A stretch of DNA of 64,000 bases, from contig NZ_JARUKW010000002.1 in NCBI RefSeq assembly GCF_029688845.1, positions 310,001-374,000 on the forward strand, written 5' to 3'. A program made the translations under genes and the position numbers. Positions 11,973 to 18,295 of this stretch are shown in pieces (the stretch's first letter is position 1; the number at the start of each line of letters is the position of its first letter). This DNA is from Natronococcus sp. A-GB1. Lineage in GTDB: Archaea > Halobacteriota > Halobacteria > Halobacteriales > Natrialbaceae. The notes under the pieces were generated by a model that was not told where the DNA came from, made no database searches, and saw nothing but the letters and a program-made list of their open reading frames with translations.

Positions 11973-12128
11973 TCCCGCGCAAGTTCCGCAGGCCCCGGTT
12001 CGACAGCCAAAGGGAACCGCCCGATCGGTTCGCTCGCTCGCCTCGAGGACCGTCTCACCGGTCTCGACCTCGATCGTCCTGTCGGAACCGTCGGCCCGCT
12101 CGAGGGTGACGGCGTACGTCTCGGTCAC
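11973..12128 (-). pseudogene. Truncated 2Fe-2S ferredoxin gene
   Basis: The GTG at 12128 starts a plant-type ferredoxin (MTETYAVTLERADG, then ETVLEASERTDRAVPFG) that keeps the first three cluster cysteines in CRTGACGTC (residues 42, 47, 50). Homology stops right after CAG; the frame then runs into the antisense strand of ligA with no fourth cysteine and no C-terminal half. The start overlaps the TGA of the SBP56 remnant (GTGA), so the two genes were once translationally coupled. A deletion apparently removed the C-terminal half. Product, if made, could not bind a complete 2Fe-2S cluster. Confidence 0.8.
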
Positions 12129-12641
12129 TGCCAGACGTCGCTGGTGCAGTCGCCGTCGGGCCAGCGGATCTCGTGGGCGCGGGCCGGTCCCTATGGGGAG
12201 CTGAGAGGTCGTACTCGAAGATCTCCTCGGGCTCGATCACCTCAACCAGTTCGGGGTTGCGCCGATCCTTCGTGTCGACGACGTGGATCCGCGAGGAGCG
12301 CTGGCCAGGGACGATCAGGTGTCGGCGCTCGAGTCCCTCGACGTGACACGACGACGAGCAGGCGTTCCACCCGAAGTGGTGGAGCTCGTCGCCCCGCTCG
12401 GGCATCTCGAGGCGGTCGACGATCTCGCAGTAGGTTTCGGAATCCGGATCCGGGCCGACGACAGCGATAAAGTTGGGTTCGTCGATGCCGGTTCCGGTGT
12501 AGAGGCTATCACGTAGGCGAGCTCCTCGCGCTCGCCCTCCTCGAGGGCTGCCTGCGGGGTCGCATAGCCCGGCCCCTCGTGACCGTGGTGCTCGTGGTTG
12601 TGGCCCGGTTCGGCGTCAGTTGGAGTGTCAGCATCACTCAT
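12126..12641 (-). pseudogene. Decayed selenium-binding protein SBP56 (methanethiol oxidase family) gene
   Basis: Three pieces of an SBP56 gene survive in order. The ATG at 12641 gives MSDADTPTDAEPGHNHEHHG then GPGYATPQAALEEGEREELA. Near 12510 a one-base shift moves the reading to a second frame: SLYTGTGIDEPNF, CEIVDRLEMPERGDELHHFG, WNACSS-CH and the IEPEEIF segment. After LSAPH at about 12190 roughly 300 codons are missing, and a third frame gives only the family's C-terminal end, AHEIRWPDGDCTSDVWQ and a TGA. Intact proteins are about 460 residues and oxidise methanethiol or bind selenium. With one frameshift and one internal deletion this copy cannot work. Confidence 0.85.
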
Positions 12642-12690
12642 GACTGGACGTCCACGAACGCTGGAATAAAGCTGCCCGCGACCGGAGAGC

Positions 12691-13056
12691 TTACCCCCAG
12701 GGACTGTCGCCGAGCTGGCTGCGGACCATCGGACCGACCTCGATGCGACAGTCGGCTCGAGGGTGGGCGATACACAGGAGTGCATACCCGTCGGCCCGAT
12801 CGGACTCCTCGAGCGCCCGCGGCGGTCGTCGGTAGTCGACGGCGCTCGCTGCGTCGGGCGAGTCGTCGCCCCCGTCTCGGCTCCCCTCGACGGCGAGTAC
12901 CCGCCCCACGCAGGCCGTACAGGTCCCCTTCCGGCAGTCGTAGGGAAGCCGAATCCCCTCGCGCAGGGCCGCCTCGAGGACCGTCTCCTGTGGCCCCACC
13001 GACACCGTTTCGCTCCGGCCGTCGGGCCACTCGAGCGTGACGTCGTGTCCGCTCAT
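12691..13056 (-). CDS. 2Fe-2S ferredoxin
   Basis: 121 residues, plant-type ferredoxin fold: MSGHDVTLEWPDGRSE, a helix ETVLEAALREGIRLPYD, cluster cysteines in CRKGTCTAC and the fourth cysteine in LLCIAHPRADCRIEV. An insertion of about 25 acidic residues (EGSRDGGDDSPDAASAVDYR) sits between the third and fourth cysteines. It is cytosolic and passes electrons; the partner is not defined. Same strand as, and about 50 bases upstream of, the SBP56 remnant, so it probably was the first gene of that operon and is the only intact survivor. Confidence 0.88.
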   Translation of the reverse strand: MSGHDVTLEWPDGRSETVSVGPQETVLEAALREGIRLPYDCRKGTCTACVGRVLAVEGSRDGGDDSPDAASAVDYRRPPRALEESDRADGYALLCIAHPRADCRIEVGPMVRSQLGDSPWG

Positions 13057-13243
13057 CGCTTGCCCCTCGCTCGCCGACGTTCAACTGGTCGGTCCATGGA
13101 GGATGGTATGCCTCGCGAGCGGAAAAACGTAGAGCCGTCCCGACCGGGCGTTCGTCGCGGTCGGCCCGAGGAAGGGATCGAGTTTCACCGACGGTCCGCC
13201 GATACCCAGTCTTTACCCGCACCGACTCCGTAGACGCCGACAG

Positions 13244-14113
13244 ATGGAACAGGGATCGGAGTACGGGCTGGTCGACCTCGAGGAGGTCGACACGCCAGGG
13301 GACGAGTGGGAGGAGATCGACGTCTCGGACACCGAGGCCGATCGGATCGCCCGCAAGCGAGATCGGGAGTTCGAGCAGTTCGAGGAGCGGATCAAGGACG
13401 CCGACCAGTTCAAGGTCGAGCAGTCGGTGTTCGACGACGCGACGCTGGCGGCGCTGTACAAGCTGGTCCAGGACGGCTACGTCGAAGCGTTCGGGGGACC
13501 GCTATCGACGGGCAAAGAAGCGAACGTCTACCACGCGCTGGGCGACGACCGCGAGGTCGCCGTCAAGGTCTACCGCATCAACGCCTCGAACTTCCGCCAG
13601 ATGCGGGACTACCTCGAGGGCGACCCGCGCTTCGAGGGACTGGGCGGCAAGAAGAAGGACGTCGTGCTCGCCTGGACGAAAAAGGAGCTGGCGAACCTCC
13701 GGCGGGCGAAAAAGGCCGGCGTCAGGGTTCCGGAGCCGATCGCGACCGAACGCAACGTCCTCGTGATGGAGTACATCGGCAACGATGACGGCCGCGCGAA
13801 ACGCCTCGGCGAGGTCCACATCGAGAACCCCGAAACGGCTTACGGCGTTATGCGTGAGTACATGCGCCGGCTCTACTCCGCCGGAATCGTCCACGGCGAT
13901 CTGAGCGAGTACAACGTCGTCTTCCACGAGGGCCAGCTCGTCGTCATCGACCTCGGGCAGGCCGTCACCGTCCACCATCCCAACAGTCGAGACTTCCTCG
14001 AGCGCGACTGCGAGAACGTCGCGAACTTCTTCTCCCGGCAGGGCGTCGAGACCGACCCCGACGAGCTGCTCGAGTTCGTCACGAACCCGGAGCCGGATCC
14101 GTCTCGAGACTAA
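13244..14113 (+). CDS. rio1: RIO1-type serine protein kinase
   Basis: 289 residues. After an acidic 45-residue N-terminus comes the RIO domain: nucleotide loop STGKEANVY at residues 88-96, VAVKVYRI, the hinge NVLVMEYIGND, catalytic loop HGDLSEYN at 217-224 (D219), and metal-binding D236 in VVIDLGQAV. RIO1 acts in late 40S/30S subunit maturation. In many archaea rio1 lies next to eIF1A and the Dim2-like KH gene; here the KH gene is 3.5 kb further on, with other genes inserted between. Start ATG at 13244. Confidence 0.95.
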   Translation: MEQGSEYGLVDLEEVDTPGDEWEEIDVSDTEADRIARKRDREFEQFEERIKDADQFKVEQSVFDDATLAALYKLVQDGYVEAFGGPLSTGKEANVYHALGDDREVAVKVYRINASNFRQMRDYLEGDPRFEGLGGKKKDVVLAWTKKELANLRRAKKAGVRVPEPIATERNVLVMEYIGNDDGRAKRLGEVHIENPETAYGVMREYMRRLYSAGIVHGDLSEYNVVFHEGQLVVIDLGQAVTVHHPNSRDFLERDCENVANFFSRQGVETDPDELLEFVTNPEPDPSRD

Positions 14114-14131
14114 CGGACGGGTCGAAACCTT

Positions 14132-14140
14132 CTTTATTAT
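14132..14140 (+). promoter_or_regulatory. TATA box of the trpS leader transcript
   Basis: CTTTATTAT lies with its centre about 26 bases before the ATG at 14161. In haloarchaea this spacing puts the transcription start at or within a base or two of that ATG, so the leader ORF would be translated from a leaderless mRNA. Confidence 0.6.
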
Positions 14141-14160
14141 CTGATTACGTTACTCGACTG

Positions 14161-14238
14161 ATGACGGCCGCTCTCGTCTGGCGCTGGCACGCCCGCTCGA
14201 GAGCGAACAGTGTCGTCGCTGCGGACGACGTGGTCTAA
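14161..14238 (+). CDS. Putative Trp-codon leader peptide of trpS
   Basis: A 25-codon ORF starting MTAALVWRWH and ending in a TAA at 14236-14238. Two Trp codons (TGG) stand at codons 7 and 9; Trp is the rarest amino acid, and the gene 84 bases downstream is a tryptophanyl-tRNA synthetase. The ORF begins at the position expected for the transcription start. Its last third can fold into a hairpin (14212-14229). This resembles the bacterial trp-type leader peptides, where a ribosome stalling on Trp codons controls the downstream gene. I infer the function from layout only. A competing reading in another frame (see the rejected list) contains two C-x-x-C pairs but has no start codon. Confidence 0.5.
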   Translation: MTAALVWRWHARSRANSVVAADDVV

Positions 14239-14309
14239 CCCGCGGTCGCGGCGACGGTGGCTCCCTTTGCTCGTTCTGCTTCACGTCTCGCTCTCCAGCC
14301 ATCGCCGTC
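14212..14309 (+). promoter_or_regulatory. Alternative RNA hairpins between trp leader and trpS
   Basis: Hairpin A: GTCGTC (14212-14217) with GACGAC (14224-14229), six pairs, overlapping the end of the leader ORF. Competing pairing: CGTCGC (14214-14219) with GCGACG (14251-14256). Downstream hairpin: GGCGA (14250-14254) with TCGCC (14302-14306) and TGGCT (14258-14262) with AGCCA (14297-14301), a ten-pair stem with a three-base bulge ending about 16 bases before the trpS ATG. A and the competing pair exclude each other, as in attenuators. No energy calculation was possible. Confidence 0.4.
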
Positions 14310-14322
14310 AACTCCATACAGG

Positions 14323-15555
14323 ATGCCGAACACGACCAATTCGACCGACCGCACCGACCATACGACTACCGACACCGCCGACACGACCGCCGACGCCGAC
14401 GATTTCACCGTTACGCCCTACGCCGTCTCCGGCAACGTCGACTACGAAAAGCTACTCGAGCGCTTCGGTGCCGATCCCCTCACCGACGCACACATCGAGC
14501 GCCTCCCTGACCATCCCGCGATCCGCAGACGAACGTTCTATGCGGGCCGCGACGTCGACCGCTACCTCGAGGCTGCCGAGGCGGACGATCCGCACGTCTT
14601 GGTCACGGGCCGTGGCCCCTCTGGTCCGATGCACCTCGGGCACGTCCTGCCGCTGTATCTTGCGAAGCGGTTCCAAGAGAAGACAGGGGCGACGGTCTAC
14701 GTTCCGCTCTCGGACGACGAAAAGTACCTCGCGAAGAAGCAGTCGTTCGCCTCGATCGGCGAGCACACCCGCGAGAACCTGCGGGACGTTCTCGCCGTCG
14801 GCTTCGACCCCGCGAAGACCCGAATCGTCGTCGATACCGCCGACGCGGACGTGATCTACCCGATCGCCGTGCGACTCGCGAAACACCTCACGCCAGCGAC
14901 CGTCGAGGCTGTCTACGGCGAACAAAACACTGTCGGGCTGCAGTTCTATCCGGCCGTCCAGGCGACCCACCTCCTCTTGCCCCAGCTGGTCGCGGGCCGC
15001 CAGCCCACGCTGGTTCCGATCGCCGTCGATCAGGATCCCCACGTCCGCGTCTGTCGGAACGTCGCGGCGAGAGAGGCCCTACCGGTCGAGAAGCCAGGTG
15101 CCCTGCTCGGGCGTTTCCTGCCGAGCCTCGAGGGTCCGGGCGAGATGAGTTCCTCCAGCGAGGCGGCGTCGATCGAACTCACCGACGATCCGGGGACCGT
15201 CGCCGAGACGATTCACACTCACGCCTATACGGGTGGTCGGACGACGCTCGAGGAACACCGCGAGCAGGGCGGCGACCCGTCCGTCGACGTCCCGTTCCAG
15301 TACCTTCGGTTCTTCTTCGAGGACGATGACGCCGAACTCGAGCGCATTGCCCGGGAGTACCGGTCGGGGAACCTGCTCAGCGGAGAGCTGAAGGAGATCG
15401 CGATCGATCGGATCACCGATTTTCTGATCGAACACCAGCGTCGGCGGGATTCGCTTGACTCGCTCGCAGCCGCACTCGAGCCCTACCGGCTGTCGGAACC
15501 CGAGCGACGGCAGGCACTCGAGTCGGCCGGCGTTCCGACGTCGCTCCGGCCGTAG
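14323..15555 (+). CDS. trpS: Tryptophanyl-tRNA synthetase (second copy)
   Basis: 410 residues. Class I synthetase: the HIGH motif is HLGH at residues 104-107 in GPSGPMHLGHVLP, and the KMSKS region reads GEMSSSSEAASI. Motifs such as SDDEKYLAKK, FYPAVQATHLLLPQL and VAVDQDPHVR-type tRNA/Trp-binding loops follow the archaeal/eukaryal TrpRS pattern. The ATG at 14323 begins the Thr/Asp-rich haloarchaeal N-terminus; an in-frame ATG 66 bases upstream lies in the leader region and gives a basic extension. A second TrpRS gene is at 37560-39140, and the two proteins are clearly divergent, so this one may be an inducible or inhibitor-resistant paralogue. It follows a Trp-codon leader ORF. Confidence 0.9.
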   Translation: MPNTTNSTDRTDHTTTDTADTTADADDFTVTPYAVSGNVDYEKLLERFGADPLTDAHIERLPDHPAIRRRTFYAGRDVDRYLEAAEADDPHVLVTGRGPSGPMHLGHVLPLYLAKRFQEKTGATVYVPLSDDEKYLAKKQSFASIGEHTRENLRDVLAVGFDPAKTRIVVDTADADVIYPIAVRLAKHLTPATVEAVYGEQNTVGLQFYPAVQATHLLLPQLVAGRQPTLVPIAVDQDPHVRVCRNVAAREALPVEKPGALLGRFLPSLEGPGEMSSSSEAASIELTDDPGTVAETIHTHAYTGGRTTLEEHREQGGDPSVDVPFQYLRFFFEDDDAELERIAREYRSGNLLSGELKEIAIDRITDFLIEHQRRRDSLDSLAAALEPYRLSEPERRQALESAGVPTSLRP

Positions 15556-15607
15556 CGGAAAGAGGTCCGTCCGAACGTCTTAGTGGCTCGCCCGCACGCA
15601 ATTGTGT

Positions 15608-16126
15608 ATGAACATCGGGATCGTCTCCGACACCCACGACAACGTCGCCGCGGCCGAGCGCGCAGCCGACGTTTTCGAGGCGGAGAACGTCGAGGTCGTC
15701 GTCCACTGCGGCGACTTCGTCGCGCCGCCCCTGCTCTCGGCGTTCGAGGGGTTCGAACTCCACGGCGTGCTCGGGAACAACGACGGCGAAATCTCGGGCC
15801 TCGAGGCGACGTTCGACGCCCTGGGCGAGGGAAGCGAGCTTCACGGCCGGTTCGCCGACCTCGAGTTCGCCGGGCTCTCCTTTGCGGTGCTTCACGGGGA
15901 GTCGAAGGCGGAGGTCGAAGCGCTCGCCGCGGCCGAGACGTACGACCTCGTCTGCTACGGCCACCACCACCGACGCGAACACACCGAAGTCGGCGACACG
16001 ACGCTGCTCAACCCCGGCGCGCAGTTCCCGACGGTTCCAGACGAACACCGAACGGTCGCCGTCGTCGACACGGACTCGGCGTCGGTTCGATTCTGTTCCG
16101 TCACCGAATCGGCCGAGAGCCGGTAA
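15608..16126 (+). CDS. YfcE/MJ0936-type metallophosphoesterase
   Basis: 172 residues. Calcineurin-like dimetal motifs in order: D-x-H in MNIGIVSDTHDN (D8, H10), GDF in VVHCGDFVAPP, GN-N-D in VLGNNDGE, a LHGES histidine, and GHHHRREH near the C-terminus, then NPGAQFPT. Family members hydrolyse phosphodiesters such as bis-p-nitrophenyl phosphate or 2',3'-cAMP; the physiological substrate is not evident. The ATG at 15608 starts the fold directly; a TTG six bases earlier is less likely. It lies about 50 bases after trpS and could share its transcript. Confidence 0.9.
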   Translation: MNIGIVSDTHDNVAAAERAADVFEAENVEVVVHCGDFVAPPLLSAFEGFELHGVLGNNDGEISGLEATFDALGEGSELHGRFADLEFAGLSFAVLHGESKAEVEALAAAETYDLVCYGHHHRREHTEVGDTTLLNPGAQFPTVPDEHRTVAVVDTDSASVRFCSVTESAESR

Positions 16127-16274
16127 CCTGCGGGGAGTCATCGGCTATTTATCGGTGGTGGCCGTTGTCACCGGTATGAGCAGAGACCGGCGCGATCGGA
16201 CACCCGGCCGGCGGACCCGTCCTGCCCACACGCGAAAGCGTCAGTCGTGGTACGGGTACGGCACGATAGCCACC

Positions 16275-16703
16275 ATGGAGAAGAGCCGGTTCGGCTGTTT
16301 CCTTCACGACTTGACGTCGATCTTCGGCGAGGTGTCGATCCTCGGGCTTCCGGTACTGCTGCTCGTCGGGATGACCAGTTCGACGGCGAGCTACGGGGTA
16401 ACGGCGGCCGCAATCGTCGCCTGGCTGACAATGGTGTTGGTCGGCACCCTCGTTCGTGGCGGATGGGTTCGGCCGCTTGGAACGGAGACGCTCGGCTGGC
16501 TCACGCTTTCGCCGGCGCTGATCGCCCTTCGGTTCGTCCACTACAACACCGCCCTCGCCGTCGCGGCCTACGGCGGTGTCGGGGTCGCGGTCGTCGTCGG
16601 CGTCCCGCCGCTGTCGATCCTCGTAGCGATCGTCGTCGGGGTGGGTTCGATGCTCGTGCTTCCGGCGATCGGGGAGTCGATCGCTCGTTCCCGACGTCCG
16701 TAG
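16275..16703 (+). CDS. Hypothetical membrane protein
   Basis: 142 residues with four or five membrane segments (GEVSILGLPVLLLVGM, VTAAAIVAWLTMVLVGTLV, ALAVAAYGGVGVAVVVGV, SILVAIVVGVGSMLVL). No recognised family. The start is uncertain: the ATG at 16276-16277 region (16275) gives MEKSRFGCFLHDL, whereas an in-frame ATG at 16176 would add 33 very basic residues (MSRDRRDRTPGRRTR). A TATA-like CTATTTAT at 16144-16151 would fit leaderless transcription from about 16174, which supports the longer form; amino-acid composition supports the shorter one. Confidence 0.55.
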   Translation: MEKSRFGCFLHDLTSIFGEVSILGLPVLLLVGMTSSTASYGVTAAAIVAWLTMVLVGTLVRGGWVRPLGTETLGWLTLSPALIALRFVHYNTALAVAAYGGVGVAVVVGVPPLSILVAIVVGVGSMLVLPAIGESIARSRRP

Positions 16704-16725
16704 CACGTCGTCGGCTCGAGAACCG

Positions 16726-17487
16726 TTACATGAACATTCGGTCCATCGGCAACTGGCGTTCCTCCGAGCTGCCTCCCTCCGACTCGAGTGTCTCGATGCG
16801 ATCCGCGAGCTCCCCGTAGTAGCGACTTATCGACTCCGAGCGCTCCCGGAGCTGTCGATCGTCGACCTCGAGACCGTACCCCTCGCGGAGAAAGTCCAGG
16901 AACCGACCGGCGGCGTCGAAGTCGGGTCCCGGCGGGTGGATCGGCGTGACGATCGTCCCGAGGGGTGGCAGCCCGCCGTCCAGGCTCCGGTTCGTAAACT
17001 CGCCCGGAACGCCGTCGAGGACGCCGCCACGAAGCGGTTCGAACTCGGATTCCTCGAGCCGGCGCTCCCGGTACTCGGGCGTCGCGACGAAGAAGACCGC
17101 GTGCTCGTCGGGACCGTGGGGGAACGGAACCCCATGAAGGAGGACGATCTCCTCAAGCCCGCTCGAGGCGACGAGGTTCTCCACGGCGTCCGCGAACGCG
17201 GCGGCGGCCCACACCGGAACGACGATCTCGCTGACGAGCACGCAGATGTCGTGATCGGCCGCCGCGTAGAGACGCATCGGCCGTCTGGGCGTCCCGTCCT
17301 CGAAGGGGGTGACCGTCGGCAGGTTTCGGGAGCGGACGTGGCCAACCTGCTCGAACTCGAGTTGGGTGAGCAGGTGATCCGTCGCGGTGAGTCCCGCGAG
17401 CCCGAAGTTCGAGAGGCCGACGAGGAGCGTTCCCTCGAGCGCGCGATCGTCTGATACCGACACTTCGTACCGCGGTTCGTTCGCCAT
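16726..17487 (-). CDS. PAC2-family protein (proteasome assembly chaperone-like)
   Basis: 253 residues. The start MANEPRYEVSVSDDRALEG leads to the PAC2 core: LLVGLSNFGLAGLTATDHLL (a G-x-x-N/D-x-G signature), then SEIVVPVWAAAAFADAV, LLHGVPFPHGPDEH and a C-terminal helical region with LESEGGSSEERQ. PAC2 proteins form trimers related to 20S proteasome assembly chaperones; in archaea their exact role is unsettled. ATG at 17487 was preferred over longer open reading because upstream sequence overlaps the divergent KH gene's promoter. The two genes start back to back, 88 bases apart. Confidence 0.85.
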   Translation of the reverse strand: MANEPRYEVSVSDDRALEGTLLVGLSNFGLAGLTATDHLLTQLEFEQVGHVRSRNLPTVTPFEDGTPRRPMRLYAAADHDICVLVSEIVVPVWAAAAFADAVENLVASSGLEEIVLLHGVPFPHGPDEHAVFFVATPEYRERRLEESEFEPLRGGVLDGVPGEFTNRSLDGGLPPLGTIVTPIHPPGPDFDAAGRFLDFLREGYGLEVDDRQLRERSESISRYYGELADRIETLESEGGSSEERQLPMDRMFM

Positions 17488-17575
17488 GTCGAGGGAGAGG
17501 TCAAAACGGAGTATAACCGTTGCACTATCGACAGCGGACCAAGGCCTTAAACTCGCTGAGCGAATATTGGAGGGC

Positions 17576-18133
17576 ATGAAACACGTGAAGATTCCGCAGG
17601 ACCGCATCGGTGTCCTCATCGGCGAGGGCGGCGAGACGATGCGCGAGATCGAAGCGGCGGCGGAGGTCCGTCTGGACATCGACTCGGAGAACGGCTCCGT
17701 CGCCGTCGAGACCGTCGGCGACCCCGTTCGAGGCCTCAAGGGACCCGAAATCGTTCGCGCGATCGGTCGCGGCTTTCCGCCCGAGGAGGCGCTCCAGCTG
17801 CTCGAGGACGACATGATGCAACTCGACATCGTCGACATCGATGCCGCCGCACGCAACAAAAACGACATGAAGCGAAAGAAGGGCCGGCTCATCGGCGAGG
17901 ACGGTCGCACTCGCGAGCTCATGGAGGAGCTGTCGGGGGCCGACGTCGTCATCTACGGCTCGACGCTCGGCGCGATCGGCACTCCCCCGGAGGTCGACGC
18001 CGTCCGTACCGCTGCCGAGATGCTGCTCGACGGCGCTCCCCACGGAACGGTGTACTCGTTCCTCGAGGAGCGCCACAACGAGATGAAACACCAGGGGATG
18101 CAGTACCACCGCTACCCCGGTAGCGAATCCTGA
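17576..18133 (+). CDS. KH-domain RNA-binding protein, Dim2/Pno1-like
   Basis: 185 residues, two KH domains. The first contains IPQDRIGVLIGEGGETMREIE (a GxxG loop GEGG); the second is degenerate, with RLIGEDGRTRELMEELSGADVVIYG (GEDG loop), and the C-terminus is PHGTVYSFLEERHNEMK. This is the archaeal Dim2-like protein that binds the 3' end of 16S rRNA and works with aIF2alpha and RIO1 in small-subunit maturation. Start ATG 17576; the codon MKH follows a CTTAAACT TATA-like element about 30 bases upstream. In this window it is separated from rio1 by four other genes. Confidence 0.93.
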   Translation: MKHVKIPQDRIGVLIGEGGETMREIEAAAEVRLDIDSENGSVAVETVGDPVRGLKGPEIVRAIGRGFPPEEALQLLEDDMMQLDIVDIDAAARNKNDMKRKKGRLIGEDGRTRELMEELSGADVVIYGSTLGAIGTPPEVDAVRTAAEMLLDGAPHGTVYSFLEERHNEMKHQGMQYHRYPGSES

Positions 18134-18138
18134 CCGCT

Positions 18139-18158
18139 CGCGTTTCGGCCGAAACGCG
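18139..18158. terminator. 20-base perfect palindrome after the KH gene
   Basis: The half-site CGCGTTTCGG is followed at once by its exact reverse complement, giving a ten-pair stem with no loop as DNA and a strong hairpin in RNA. It is followed by TTTT at 18159-18162. It lies five bases after the KH gene's TGA and upstream of the thermosome promoter. It may be a transcription terminator or a binding site for a dimeric regulator. Confidence 0.5.
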
Positions 18159-18175
18159 TTTTCGTTGCGCTCGCT

Positions 18176-18187
18176 GCATATAAATAG
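18176..18187 (+). promoter_or_regulatory. Upstream TATA-like element before the thermosome gene
   Basis: GCATATAAATAG is a strong TATA match about 115 bases upstream of the thermosome start. It could serve an alternative long-leader transcript, or drive nothing. The proximal TATA box at 18261 is the better placed of the two. Confidence 0.35.
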
Positions 18188-18253
18188 TGGAACGAGCGGT
18201 AGTACCGAATCCCCGTACTGAACCGTTGTGTGAGGGGTTGTGTCATCCTATAG

Positions 18254-18268
18254 CGAAGCTTTTATATA
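18254..18268 (+). promoter_or_regulatory. BRE/TATA promoter of the thermosome gene
   Basis: CGAAGC followed by TTTTATATA, centred about 31 bases before the ATG at 18296. The purine-rich stretch just before the TATA box fits a BRE. Predicted transcript leader is only a few bases. Thermosome genes of haloarchaea are heat-induced, but I see no named heat-shock element here. Confidence 0.65.
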
Positions 18269-18295
18269 GAATAGCAATCAATCCATCAGGTGACT

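Noticed and set aside
14143-14322. A zinc-ribbon-like frame over the trp leader (SEQCRRCGRRG ... LCSFCFTSRS)
   Set aside because: Two C-x-x-C pairs are striking, but after the TGA near 14142 the frame has no ATG, GTG or TTG before the cysteines, and it runs on through the trpS gene as Arg-rich antisense-like text. It remains the main alternative to the leader-peptide reading and is named as such in the finding.
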